This document shows, piece by piece, positions 36,127 to 43,969 of a stretch of DNA of 64,000 bases. Numbering within the stretch: position 1 is the first letter of the stretch; each line of letters begins with the position of its first letter. The stretch comes from Candidatus Chloroploca sp. Khr17 (GTDB taxonomy: Bacteria; Chloroflexota; Chloroflexia; Chloroflexales; Chloroflexaceae). The position numbers and the translations under genes are program-made. Under the pieces are notes generated by a model. The model was not told where the DNA came from, made no database searches, and saw only the letters and a list, made by a program, of their open reading frames with translations. Where the stretch lies: positions 127,929-191,928 of the forward strand of contig NZ_RYFF01000005.1 of the NCBI RefSeq assembly GCF_004138165.1, in the 5' to 3' direction.

Positions 36127-36258
36127 GGCAACCCCCATCTATGGGGTGCAGCACCGTAGAGGTCTCATGTTCAGGGCGGCTACGCTCCTGATAGTTCTTA
36201 TTATACAGGAGACCACTCGTTTTTCTGCCGCATGATCCTTCCCCAACGTAACCAGAAC

Positions 36259-36267
36259 TGGTATAAT
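36259..36267 (+). promoter_or_regulatory. Extended -10 promoter before the two-TM protein
   Basis: TG-G-TATAAT with T of TATAAT at 36262. The predicted start near 36274 gives a 120-base leader with nothing obvious in it. The 269-base gap 36127-36395 also has a TATAAT on the minus strand (36205-36200) pointing at the metallopeptidase gene. Confidence 0.5.
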
Positions 36268-36395
36268 TCCCACAACATAGTTTGCAAAATACAACCAAAG
36301 AGCAAGGCTTCTGCGCTTAAAGAAAGATTATCGGGTCGTTGTGCTTGTGGTGTGATCCTTCCAACCTCCCTATCATCATCTAGACGGGAAGTCGT

Positions 36396-37004
36396 ATGGT
36401 GCAGCTAATCAAACGCACGCTTGTGAGCTTGGCGCTCGGCTTTGTCGTTAGTCTTGTTGGCCTGGTTGTGATGCCGGTTTCAGCACGTCTGGCTGAACCA
36501 TTGCTCTGTCAGGGAAGGCTTGAACCGGAGACGGGGTTTCTAAGCCTACGTTTTCGTTGCATTTTGCCCACTGATGGGCGCAGCGAACCTGTGGCTACGG
36601 GCCTGGTTATGCAGTACACGGTGTCAATCGTGTCGTTTGGCGTCGCCCCATTGATCTGGTTTGCCCTGGCAGGGCGTGCGCAGCGGGCGGAAAAAGCGCG
36701 GACGACGATGCAAGCCGATCTTTCGCATGCGATTGTGGCACCGGCCGAGATTCTGCGCGTCGAACGCCAGGATGCGATCAACCACCAGATGCTTTTCCAC
36801 GCTGCTGAATTGACGCTCGTCTTATGGGTACGACCGCCCAACCGTCGCCCCTACGAAGCCCGTGTCGCGTGGGTGGTCAACGATGCCAATGTCTATCACC
36901 TGCGGGCTGGGATCGAGTTGACCGTCCGCATCAACCCCGAACGACCCGAGCATGTCTATCCTGATCAGCCGTGGGCGCGCTATGCCTGGTGGTTTCAGGA
37001 GTAG
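36396..37004 (+). CDS. Two-TM membrane protein of unknown function
   Basis: 202 residues. TM1 covers about residues 8-28 and TM2 about 70-92. Between them lies a short extracytoplasmic loop with two Cys. The C-terminal 105 residues are soluble and resemble the DUF3592 kind of small beta-barrel: ..AEILRVERQD..., then YEARVAWVVNDANVYHLRAGIELTVRINPERPEHVYP. I do not recognise a named function. The gene stands alone between promoter and the perfect hairpin at 37014. Confidence 0.6.
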   Translation: MVQLIKRTLVSLALGFVVSLVGLVVMPVSARLAEPLLCQGRLEPETGFLSLRFRCILPTDGRSEPVATGLVMQYTVSIVSFGVAPLIWFALAGRAQRAEKARTTMQADLSHAIVAPAEILRVERQDAINHQMLFHAAELTLVLWVRPPNRRPYEARVAWVVNDANVYHLRAGIELTVRINPERPEHVYPDQPWARYAWWFQE

Positions 37005-37013
37005 CGTATCTTT

Positions 37014-37068
37014 GTATTTTGCAGATGGCACAAGCCCGCTAAGCGGGCTTGTGCCATCTGCAAAATAC
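37014..37068. terminator. Perfect 27-bp-arm palindrome
   Basis: Arms 37014-37040 and 37042-37068 are perfectly complementary around a single A. It starts 10 bases after the + strand stop and lies 51 bases before the sirtuin stop on the other strand. The outer stem has TATTTTGC/GCAAAATA, so each strand ends in a short T run inside the stem. Confidence 0.65.
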
Positions 37069-37118
37069 TAAAGATGGCGCCCAACCGCGCGCCGTACCCC
37101 GGCAGGTTTCCCCGGGTT

Positions 37119-37874
37119 TTATCCCTGTTGCTCCAGGGCAGCCACCAACGCTGGCAGCAGGCTTCCTGCTTGGCCGTTGAGCAGATAGAGTCGTTCTTCG
37201 TTGTGTGGGGTGACATCAAGGTTTAGCACCGCGACAGTAGCCCCGCGGTTGTAGGCTAACCGTGGCAGCGACGCGGCTGGCTCGACCAGTCCCGAGGTGC
37301 CAATCGAGAGCATGACATCACAGGTTGCGGCGGCGGTCCAGGCTCGTTCAAGGGCGATCACGGGCAATTGTTCGCCAAACCAGACAACATCGGGGCGCAG
37401 GGGTGCGCCACAGGTTGGGCAAGGTGGCGGCAATGCGCCCTCCTCGCTCCAGGTCGTATACCTGGTCTCTTCGGTGGCGCACCGGACACGCATGATGTTC
37501 CCATGCAACTCGATTGGCGCGCGACTCCCGGCTGCTGCGTGCAAGCCATCAACATTCTGTGTAATCAGGGTAAAGGTCGGGACAAGATGTTCGAGACGGG
37601 CTAAGGCCAGGTGGCCTGCATTTGGCTTGGCCGCCGCAACCATCTGCCTCCGCCAGGCATACCAGTCCCAGACAAGGCGCGGATGGTGTTGAAAAGCTTC
37701 AGGTGTGGCGAGTTCTTCGGCACTGTATTGCGCCCAGAGGCCCGTCTGCGCATCGCGGAAGGTCGGAATGCCGCTCTCGGCTGAAATACCTGCCCCCGTC
37801 AGCACAACAAGATGCTGGGCTGTGCGCAGCGCCTCCAGCAGACTATTCGGGATGGCTGGCTCTTCCTTGCTCAT
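37119..37874 (-). CDS. cobB: Sir2-family NAD-dependent protein deacylase
   Basis: 251 residues. NAD-binding motifs are GAGISAESGIPTFR and TQNVDGLH, with catalytic His in ELHGN. The Y-A-W-R spacing (WDWYAWRR) is the class III pair that accepts succinyl and malonyl lysine. The zinc site is unusual: only three of the usual four Cys are present (RCATEE, then CPTC), the second Cys of the first pair being absent. It removes acyl groups from lysine with NAD. The start overlaps the phosphatase stop by 4 bases. Confidence 0.92.
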   Translation of the reverse strand: MSKEEPAIPNSLLEALRTAQHLVVLTGAGISAESGIPTFRDAQTGLWAQYSAEELATPEAFQHHPRLVWDWYAWRRQMVAAAKPNAGHLALARLEHLVPTFTLITQNVDGLHAAAGSRAPIELHGNIMRVRCATEETRYTTWSEEGALPPPCPTCGAPLRPDVVWFGEQLPVIALERAWTAAATCDVMLSIGTSGLVEPAASLPRLAYNRGATVAVLNLDVTPHNEERLYLLNGQAGSLLPALVAALEQQG

Positions 37875-38386
37875 GATGGTCGAAAGATGAGTTCAAAACG
37901 CTGGGTATGTTCGTCAACACGGTGAATATGCCAGATGCCACAGGTGGGCGCGGGGTTCCCTCCCGCGTAGACATGCTTGCTCAGATCGATCTTTTCACTG
38001 CTCATTTCGAGTAACAGCGCCCGGATCGGTGAACCGTGTGTCACCAGACCGATGCGTTGATAGGGTGAGTCCTGCGCGGCTGCCAGTAACTCGCGGAGCC
38101 GCTCACGCACCTGCTCGAACGGCTCGTGGGGGCCATGCTCCTGCACCAGACCAGTAAAGGTAACAGGGACATGCAGGTGGTCAACAAGAACCTCGGCCGT
38201 CTGGGTGGTGCGGGCAAACGGCGAGACAAAGAGATGTTCCAGGCCCACATTGGCAAGAAACGCCGCTGCCTGACGCGCCTCTTCGCGCCCGCGTGGTGAA
38301 AGATCAGGGCCTGGCAGCGTCTGATAGGGGATGTCAGCTTTGCGTGCGGGATCACCGTGACGAATCAAATAGAGATCAGTCAGCAC
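37871..38386 (-). CDS. Histidine phosphatase family protein
   Basis: 171 residues. The phosphoacceptor motif LIRHGDP is near the N-terminus; SPFARTTQTAEVL carries the second Arg, and the second catalytic His is in LVTHGSP. The family includes phosphoglycerate mutase, SixA-type and alpha-ribazole phosphatases; the substrate cannot be told. The gene is preceded by AAGGAG, and its stop overlaps the sirtuin start (ATGA). Confidence 0.88.
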   Translation of the reverse strand: MLTDLYLIRHGDPARKADIPYQTLPGPDLSPRGREEARQAAAFLANVGLEHLFVSPFARTTQTAEVLVDHLHVPVTFTGLVQEHGPHEPFEQVRERLRELLAAAQDSPYQRIGLVTHGSPIRALLLEMSSEKIDLSKHVYAGGNPAPTCGIWHIHRVDEHTQRFELIFRPS

Positions 38387-38427
38387 TCCTTGCGCCTCTC
38401 CGCGTTGAACAATGATACATTACCTTC

Positions 38428-38457
38428 AGGGTAGCACAGCCTCGCGCGCACTGTCAA
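38428..38457 (-). promoter_or_regulatory. Promoter of the phosphatase-sirtuin operon
   Basis: On the minus strand: TTGACA (38457-38452), 18-base spacer, TACCCT (38433-38428) with TGC in front. It stands back to back with the ArsA promoter, the two -35 boxes only 6 bases apart. Confidence 0.5.
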
Positions 38458-38463
38458 TGACGT

Positions 38464-38492
38464 TTGACGCCCTCTTATGCAACACGTACAAT
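38464..38492 (+). promoter_or_regulatory. Promoter of the ArsA-arginase operon
   Basis: TTGACG (38464-38469), 17-base spacer, TACAAT (38487-38492); expected start near 38499, a 60-base leader. The -35 region and the opposite promoter form an imperfect inverted repeat (GTCAA...TTGAC), a possible shared regulator site. Confidence 0.6.
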
Positions 38493-38558
38493 AGAAGAAG
38501 CGTCAGATGAAGAGAGCAATGACTGACATTGTAGTTTAGTGGAGAGAGAAGAAGATAT

Positions 38559-39758
38559 ATGCGGCTCATCCTCTATCTTGGCAAAGGCGGAGTTGGCAAG
38601 ACGACCACAGCTGCCGCTACGGCCGTCCGGGCCGCCGAGTTAGGTTATCGTACCCTTGTTGTCAGTACTGATGTTGCGCACAGCCTTGCTGATGCCCTTG
38701 ATGCGCCTCTTGGCTCTAATCCTACCCCTTTGACTGATCGTCTTTGGGGCCAGGAGATCAATGTGCTTGACGAGGTGCGTGAGCATTGGGGCGAGTTACG
38801 TAGCTATCTATCAACCCTGCTGCGACGGCGCGGGGTCGACGAAGTTGCAGCCGAAGAGTTGGCGATCATTCCAGGGATGGAAGAGGTTGTCAGCTTGCTC
38901 CATATTCGTCGTCAGGCCAAAACGGGCGAGTTTGATGTTGTGGTGGTTGATGCCGCCCCGACCGGCGAAACGGTGCGCCTTTTGACGATGCCTGAAACCT
39001 TTACCTGGTATGCTGCACGGGTGATGGACTGGGAGCCGCAAACGTTGAAGGCTGCCCGCCCCCTCGTCAAGCAGTTGATTCCGGCAACCGATATGTTTGC
39101 GACCCTCGAGCGCCTCTCGAAAGGGGTCGAAGCCTTGCGTGAAACGCTGATTGATCCCGAGGTCAGTTCGTATCGCCTGGTAATCAATCCTGAACGTATG
39201 GTGATCAAAGAGGCGCAGCGTGCGGCGACCTACCTCGCGCTCTTTGGCTATCCGGTCGACGGGGTGGTGCTCAACCGGGTTTTGCCAGTTGATCAGGCCG
39301 AGGGCGCTTTTATGCAGGAACTGGCCCGTATCCAGCAGGGCTATCGCCAGATGGCGTACGATATTTTTCAACCGCTGCCGATCTGGGAAAGCCCCCACTA
39401 TGCCCGTGATCTTGCCGGTGTTGACGACCTTTCGATGGTTGGCCGGGCCCTTTTTGGTGAGACCGACCCGGTCAAAGTGCAGTTTCGGGGCAAGACTCAG
39501 GAGATTGTGCGTGAGGGCGAAGAGTATGTGATGCGTCTGCCCCTGCCGCACGTCGAAATTGGCAAAGTCGCGATGACCAAACGTGGCGATGAGCTCTTTA
39601 TCGAAATTGGTAACTTCCGGCGCGATATGATCTTGCCGATGACCCTTGCTGAACGTCCTGCGCGCCGCGCAGTCTTCCGCAATGGTGTGCTCGAAGTGCG
39701 GTTTGGTGTGCCTGAGGGGTTGCCGCTTGAGCCGGCTGCGAGTGCGAATGAAGCCTGA
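38559..39758 (+). CDS. ArsA/Get3-family ATPase with HSP20-like C-terminal domain
   Basis: 399 residues. The deviant Walker A is GKGGVGKTT at the N-terminus, followed by switch I-like STDVAHSLADAL, and VDAAPTGETVRLL as switch II. Residues about 308-390 form an ArsA_HSP20-type beta-sandwich (VKVQFRGKTQEIVREGEEYVM ... VLEVRFGVPEG). It is a single-ATPase protein, not the duplicated arsenite-pump form, and no arsB, arsC or arsR is present. A role in handling membrane proteins or another client is more likely than arsenite efflux. The last 11 bases overlap the arginase gene. Confidence 0.9.
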   Translation: MRLILYLGKGGVGKTTTAAATAVRAAELGYRTLVVSTDVAHSLADALDAPLGSNPTPLTDRLWGQEINVLDEVREHWGELRSYLSTLLRRRGVDEVAAEELAIIPGMEEVVSLLHIRRQAKTGEFDVVVVDAAPTGETVRLLTMPETFTWYAARVMDWEPQTLKAARPLVKQLIPATDMFATLERLSKGVEALRETLIDPEVSSYRLVINPERMVIKEAQRAATYLALFGYPVDGVVLNRVLPVDQAEGAFMQELARIQQGYRQMAYDIFQPLPIWESPHYARDLAGVDDLSMVGRALFGETDPVKVQFRGKTQEIVREGEEYVMRLPLPHVEIGKVAMTKRGDELFIEIGNFRRDMILPMTLAERPARRAVFRNGVLEVRFGVPEGLPLEPAASANEA

Positions 39759-40653
39759 GAAAATCGCGCTTATTGGGGTACCACTTGACCTGGGGGCTGG
39801 ACGGCGTGGCGTTGACATGGGGCCAAGTGCGATGCGCTATACGGCCCTGCGTCGACGCATCGAGGATCTTGGCTATCCGATTGTTGATCTGGGCAACCTG
39901 GTCACGCCGATGGTCGAGACGAGTGCGCCACCGGCCCCCGGTGAGTGCCTGCGGTATCTCGAGCCAATTGCCGAGGTGTGTGCGACCTTGGCCGCTACGG
40001 TTGAGACGAGCATTGCCGATGGCTTCTTACCACTCATCCTCGGCGGGGATCATAGCCTCTCGCTTGGCTCGGTCAGTGGCAGTGCGCGTGGTTGCGCCCC
40101 CGGTCTTATCTGGATCGATGCGCACGCCGATTTCAATACCGCCGAGACGACCCTCAGCGGCAACATCCACGGGATGCCGCTGGCGGCCCTGACTGGTCGT
40201 GGACATCCATTGTTGACCGGGCTTGCCGGGCGAACCCCGGCGATTCAGCCGGCGCATGTTGCCCTCGTTGGCGTGCGGGACCTCGATCCGCTCGAGCGTG
40301 AAGCGTTGCGCCATGCCTCGATCCATGTCTTCACCATGCATGACATTGACCGCCGGGGTATGGCCGCAGTCATCGAGGCCGCCGTCGCGATTGCTCAGCA
40401 AGGTACCGGTGGCTTTCACGTCAGCTTTGATCTTGATGTGATCGATCCCCGCGAAGCCCCTGGGGTTGGTACGCCAGTAGCGGGTGGTATTTCGCGTCGT
40501 GAGGCCCATCTTGCGCTCGAAATCATTGCCCACGCTGGCGGCATGCGTAGCCTCGATCTTGTTGAAGTCAACCCAATTCTCGATGAACGCAATGCCACCG
40601 CTGCCCTTGCTGTCGATCTGGCGCTCTCGGCGTTGGGGAAACGTATTTTGTGA
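39748..40653 (+). CDS. rocF: Arginase
   Basis: 301 residues from the ATG at 39748, inside the ArsA C-terminus; the frame is open further up but is shadow. Family motifs: IGVPLDLGAGRRGVDMGPSAMRY at the start, LGGDHS, WIDAHADFNT and SFDLDVIDP, giving the His and Asp ligands of the dinuclear manganese centre. The start pattern favours arginase (arginine to ornithine and urea) over agmatinase. The 11-base overlap with the ArsA gene implies coupled translation; a metabolic link between the two is not known to me. Confidence 0.92.
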   Translation: MKPEKIALIGVPLDLGAGRRGVDMGPSAMRYTALRRRIEDLGYPIVDLGNLVTPMVETSAPPAPGECLRYLEPIAEVCATLAATVETSIADGFLPLILGGDHSLSLGSVSGSARGCAPGLIWIDAHADFNTAETTLSGNIHGMPLAALTGRGHPLLTGLAGRTPAIQPAHVALVGVRDLDPLEREALRHASIHVFTMHDIDRRGMAAVIEAAVAIAQQGTGGFHVSFDLDVIDPREAPGVGTPVAGGISRREAHLALEIIAHAGGMRSLDLVEVNPILDERNATAALAVDLALSALGKRIL

Positions 40654-40674
40654 CCAAAAGAAGAAAGTAAAAGA

Positions 40675-41550
40675 ATGTCTACGTTACCAAACATAGATGG
40701 TATTCGCCCAACCTTGCTTGCCGTGCTCGCGCATCCTGATGACGAGTCGTTTGGGATCGGCGGGACGCTGGCCGCCTATGCGTGGATGGGAGCGCATGTT
40801 CACCTGATCTGTGCCACTGGTGGCGAAGAGGGTGCGGCTGACCCCGAGTTTCTGGTGGGCTATCCGTCGCTTGCTGCACGCCGCGAGGCGGAACTTGCCT
40901 GTGCTGCGCAAGCACTTGGCTTGACCAGTGTCACGCTGCTTGGCTATCGCGACTCGGGGATGCCCGATACCCCTGCAAACCACCATCCCGAGGCGCTGGC
41001 CGCACAACCCCTTGAACAGGTCATCGCCCGGGTGGTCGAGCATATCCGCCGCTTGCGCCCCCATGTTGTTGTTACTTTTGATCCAATTGGCGGCTACCGG
41101 CATCCGGATCATATTGCTATTCATCAGGCGACGGTCGCTGCGTTCTATGCTGCTGGCGATCCTGCCCGCTTCCCTGGCGATCTGCCTCCCTGGCAGCCCC
41201 AAAAACTCTACTTTCAAACGATCCCGCGTCGCCTCCTGCGCATCTTTGTGCGCCTTATGCCCTTCTTTGGCCGTGATCCGCGCCGGTTTGGACGGAACCA
41301 CGATGTTGACCTTGTCTCGCTCGCCGAAGTCGATTTCCCGGTACACGCCCAGGTCGACTACCTCCCGATGGCCCAGGCGCGCATGGCCGCAGCGCGGTGC
41401 CACGCGAGTCAGGGCGGAACCAATTTTGGGGGCAGCTTCTTTGCCGTCTTTGCCCGCCTCTTTGGAGGCCGTGATACCTTTATGCGCGCCTATCCTGAGC
41501 CTGAAGCCGGTTTGCATGAAACAGATCTTTTTGCTGGGGTCTCGATCTGA
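40675..41550 (+). CDS. PIG-L family deacetylase
   Basis: 291 residues. The zinc-binding AHPDDE motif lies at about residues 20-25 (LAVLAHPDDESFGIGG), followed by the third ligand region GGYRHPDHIAIHQAT. Members deacetylate GlcNAc-linked compounds such as GlcNAc-Ins or GlcNAc-malate in mycothiol or bacillithiol synthesis, or lipid-linked sugars. The 21-base gap after arginase puts it in the ArsA operon. The closing hairpin 41559-41611 ends the unit. The thiol-pathway role is inference; no MshC or BshC gene is in the window. Confidence 0.88.
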   Translation: MSTLPNIDGIRPTLLAVLAHPDDESFGIGGTLAAYAWMGAHVHLICATGGEEGAADPEFLVGYPSLAARREAELACAAQALGLTSVTLLGYRDSGMPDTPANHHPEALAAQPLEQVIARVVEHIRRLRPHVVVTFDPIGGYRHPDHIAIHQATVAAFYAAGDPARFPGDLPPWQPQKLYFQTIPRRLLRIFVRLMPFFGRDPRRFGRNHDVDLVSLAEVDFPVHAQVDYLPMAQARMAAARCHASQGGTNFGGSFFAVFARLFGGRDTFMRAYPEPEAGLHETDLFAGVSI

Positions 41551-41558
41551 AAACCTAT

Positions 41559-41611
41559 GCGTATACTGACGAAAACAGCCAGCGCCGTTGGCTGTTTTCG
41601 TCAGTATACGC
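41559..41611 (+). terminator. Perfect 23-bp-arm terminator hairpin
   Basis: Arms 41559-41581 and 41589-41611 with a 7-base loop begin 8 bases after the PIG-L stop. The inner stem is ACAGCCA/TGGCTGT with GACGAAAA/TTTTCGTC outside, the same design as the hairpin at 6818. Confidence 0.65.
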
Positions 41612-41742
41612 AAGATTCTTGGGGCCTGCAGTCCTCAAATCAGTGAGCCAGGTACCACCTTCTTCTCATCCAGGTTGAGCCTCCTGAGACGTTTGATTCA
41701 ATACGTACCCTTGGATCAAAGACATAGCTAGAGGCTCATCCT

Positions 41743-42483
41743 ATGACAACGCGACGACAGTTCCTTCGCTTGATGCTCGCCGCAGGGACAATGGGCGCAG
41801 TGGCACAGCATTGTACGGCAGATGCTGCTTCAGCTTCGTCTCATCAAGCCTATCTGCCGTTGGTGCTGCAACCTGCTGACGCACATTCGGGACCCTGGCC
41901 CAATGATGAGGGCTGGATCGTTGCTGGCCCGTCGGGGCGGTTTGATCAAGCGATCGCATGGTTCCATGCTCGTTCAACAATCTATACCCATTACGATCTA
42001 CTGCAGATCGTCGGGGCCTATGAGCGGATCGGCAATGAAGCCGGGGTGGACTGGTTTCTGGCGCTGGCACAGTGCGCCCATGAAACAGGCAGTCTGACCT
42101 CGTGGTGGTGTGATCGTCCGCGCCGGAATCCCGCTGGCATTGCCGTCACCGGAGCCGTGCGTGATGGCACGCCGGATAATCCGCCTGGAGTGAACTGGGC
42201 TTGGGATGGAAGCCAATGGCGCGAAGGGGCGAGTTTTGAAGCTTGGGATAGCTTCTCGGTGCGGGCACATCTGGGGCGTCTCCTAGCCTATGCCTTGCCT
42301 GATTGGGCGGCGACATCCTATCAGCGTGAATTGATTGACTATGCGCTCGCCGTGAGACCACTCGCCGCGCAGATCCGTGGCATTGCCCCGACGATCATTG
42401 GGCTCAATGGTATCTGGGCTGTTCCTGGGACTGAGTATGGGCAACGCATTCTCGATCTCGCCCACCGTATGCGTCAAAGTTAA
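41743..42483 (+). CDS. Tat-exported glucosaminidase-like protein
   Basis: 246 residues. The N-terminus has a twin-arginine signal (TTRRQFLRLML then a hydrophobic stretch to about residue 22). The rest resembles the endo-beta-N-acetylglucosaminidase (FlgJ/LytD) fold: YTHYDLLQIVGAYERIGNEAGVDWFLALAQCAHETGSLTSWW, with the catalytic Glu likely in HETGSL, then NPAGIAVTG and FEAWDSFSVRAHLGRLLAYAL. It probably cleaves peptidoglycan glycan strands. Use of the Tat route for such an enzyme is notable but seen elsewhere. Confidence 0.8.
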   Translation: MTTRRQFLRLMLAAGTMGAVAQHCTADAASASSHQAYLPLVLQPADAHSGPWPNDEGWIVAGPSGRFDQAIAWFHARSTIYTHYDLLQIVGAYERIGNEAGVDWFLALAQCAHETGSLTSWWCDRPRRNPAGIAVTGAVRDGTPDNPPGVNWAWDGSQWREGASFEAWDSFSVRAHLGRLLAYALPDWAATSYQRELIDYALAVRPLAAQIRGIAPTIIGLNGIWAVPGTEYGQRILDLAHRMRQS

Positions 42484-42596
42484 CGTCGGCCAACCGTTCA
42501 ATGCGCAAATCTTCACTGATTATCTTGTTGTCTAGTGAGGCGTTGTCGCTCATTAGAAAGCCGAATTACTTTCCGCTAAGGTCGTTGAATTGCTCC

Positions 42597-42625
42597 TTGA
42601 CGTGCCTCACGCACACTCGTATAAT
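42597..42625 (+). promoter_or_regulatory. Strong sigma-70-type promoter before the leader ORF and SWIM gene
   Basis: TTGACG (42597-42602), 17-base spacer, TATAAT (42620-42625): the best promoter in the window. Start is expected near 42632, immediately before a small hairpin GTTAAG/CTTAAC (42634-42650). Confidence 0.75.
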
Positions 42626-42669
42626 AAGGTTATGTTAAGGGTTGCTTAACTTTTGATCAAGGAGCCACC

Positions 42670-42705
42670 ATGGGGGCAAAACTGACAAAAGAGCTGGTTT
42701 CCTAA
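42670..42705 (+). CDS. 11-codon leader ORF (MGAKLTKELVS)
   Basis: ATG at 42670 follows AAGGAG at ideal spacing; the ORF ends with TAA at 42703-42705. The stop is followed at once by a GC-rich hairpin and T-rich tract. Promoter, leader, ribosome site, tiny ORF and terminator form a complete compact unit about 120 bases long, ahead of the SWIM gene. It can be an attenuator whose readthrough depends on translation of the peptide, or an independent micro-gene. Confidence 0.55.
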   Translation: MGAKLTKELVS

Positions 42706-42752
42706 GGGGCGGCGCGGGATAATGTCCTGCTGCCGCCCCTGTTGTTTTGTTT
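42706..42752 (+). terminator. Intrinsic terminator / attenuator after the leader ORF
   Basis: Arms GGGGCGGC (42706-42713) and GCCGCCCC (42732-42739), with further pairing inside, are followed by TGTTGTTTTGTTT. It is the clearest rho-independent terminator in the window and lies 51 bases before the SWIM ATG. Confidence 0.7.
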
Positions 42753-42802
42753 ACGCTCCGCATATCTGGACATGGGAGTTCAGGAAGGACAGGAGGCACG
42801 AA

Positions 42803-43084
42803 ATGCAATCAGATCTGATCGGCAAGATTGAAAAGGCCCGCCGTTACGCTGCTGAACCTGATCGGGTGAAATTTGTCGAGTTGCGTGCGAACTTTAATGG
42901 TGGCAATAGCAATCACGAAGTGGTGCTGCGCGAAGGCCACTGGACCTGCGATTGTGCATTCTTTCAGACGTGGGGCACCTGCGCACACGTGATGGCGATG
43001 CAGCGCATGTTGAATCCGATGCTTGATGAAGAAGCTCGGCAGGCTGAGTTGGCAATTGATGCGTCTGCCGAAGTGTCGGTTTAG
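42803..43084 (+). CDS. SWIM zinc-finger protein
   Basis: 93 residues from the ATG at 42803, preceded by AGGAGG. The SWIM motif CxC...CxH is at CDCAFFQTWGTCAH (about residues 52-65). The N-terminal part is a short helix (IGKIEKARRYAAEPDRV) followed by a strand (VKFVELRANFNG). Stand-alone SWIM proteins of this size are thought to bind nucleic acid or partner proteins; the function is unknown. Transcription must pass the terminator at 42706, so expression is probably controlled by readthrough. Confidence 0.85.
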   Translation: MQSDLIGKIEKARRYAAEPDRVKFVELRANFNGGNSNHEVVLREGHWTCDCAFFQTWGTCAHVMAMQRMLNPMLDEEARQAELAIDASAEVSV

Positions 43085-43104
43085 CGATCTCTTCAAAATA
43101 TTTT

Positions 43105-43162
43105 AAGACCATGAAGTGTGTTTCGTTCGCTTTTTACTACGTTGCACCTTCATGGTCTTTTT
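43105..43162 (+). terminator. Intrinsic terminator of the SWIM gene
   Basis: 12-bp perfect stem (43105-43116 with 43148-43159), long loop, and TCTTTTT tail. It lies within 13 bases of the GDPD start, so that gene needs readthrough or an own promoter inside the loop. Confidence 0.6.
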
Positions 43163-43171
43163 CTGTGCCTT

Positions 43172-43888
43172 ATGCCTATGCCACTGATTATTGCTCACCG
43201 CGGTGCCTCAGCCTATGCACCCGAGAATACGATGGCTGCGTTCGAACTGGCCTATCGCCAGGGGGCCGGGATGATCGAACTGGATGTGCAACCCACCGCC
43301 GATGGGTACCTCGCGGTCTTTCACGATGAGACAACCGAGCGCTGGGATGGCCGCCCGCGTCCGGTTGCGACGTGTCGTTTGGCCGAATTGCAAGCCCTTG
43401 ATATCGGCGGCGAACGTGTCCCTATCCTCGAAGAGGTGCTTGCTTTTGCCGCTACGACCGGCATTGCCCTGAATATTGAACTCAAGACTGCCGGAACAGG
43501 AAGGCAGTGCGCCCATCTGGTGCGCCAGGCCCGCCTCGTTGATCAGGTGATCGTCTCTTCGTTTGCCCCTGCTGCCCTGCGTGAGGTGCAAACGGCGGAT
43601 CCGGCGGTGCGCCGGGCGTATTTGATGGGAACTCGTACCTATCGCCCTGATATACGTCTCCGCGAGTTGTGGCCTTTTCTGGCCCTGCGTCGCTTTGCTG
43701 TCGCTGCCTGGCATCCCTCGCACGAATTGCCCCTCGTTGACCGGATTATTCCGCTTGTGCGCAAGGCTGGCTATCAGGTCAATGTTTGGACTGTTGATGC
43801 GCCTCAGCGGATGCGCCAACTGGCGGCCCTGGGTGTCCAGGGCATTATTACGAATCGCCCTGATCTCGCCAGCGCGACGTTGGCGTGA
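43172..43888 (+). CDS. Glycerophosphodiester phosphodiesterase
   Basis: 238 residues from the ATG at 43172; an ATG at 43178 is equally placed and no Shine-Dalgarno precedes either. The catalytic pattern is IAHRGASAYAPENT, IELDVQPTADG with metal-binding Glu and Asp, and VFHDE with the second His. A central ALNIELKT and C-terminal VNVWTVD follow. It hydrolyses glycerophosphodiesters to glycerol 3-phosphate and alcohol. There is no signal peptide, so it acts in the cytosol. Confidence 0.9.
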   Translation: MPMPLIIAHRGASAYAPENTMAAFELAYRQGAGMIELDVQPTADGYLAVFHDETTERWDGRPRPVATCRLAELQALDIGGERVPILEEVLAFAATTGIALNIELKTAGTGRQCAHLVRQARLVDQVIVSSFAPAALREVQTADPAVRRAYLMGTRTYRPDIRLRELWPFLALRRFAVAAWHPSHELPLVDRIIPLVRKAGYQVNVWTVDAPQRMRQLAALGVQGIITNRPDLASATLA

Positions 43889-43908
43889 GCATCCACCGGG
43901 CTCTTTGA

Positions 43909-43945
43909 GCAGCACAAAAAGGCCAGTTTTGCTGGCCTTTTTGTG
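43909..43945. terminator. Bidirectional terminator between convergent genes
   Basis: 16-bp perfect arms (43909-43924, 43930-43945) with GGCCAG/CTGGCC at the top and AAAAA/TTTTT at the base, which supplies a T tract on either strand. It lies between GDPD (+) and the small Cys protein (-). Confidence 0.75.
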
Positions 43946-43969
43946 CTTCTGGAGGCCGCAAGGCCTCCT

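Noticed and set aside
39646-39747. N-terminal extension of arginase
   Set aside because: It lies inside the ArsA C-terminal domain, and family alignment starts at MKPEKIALIGVP.
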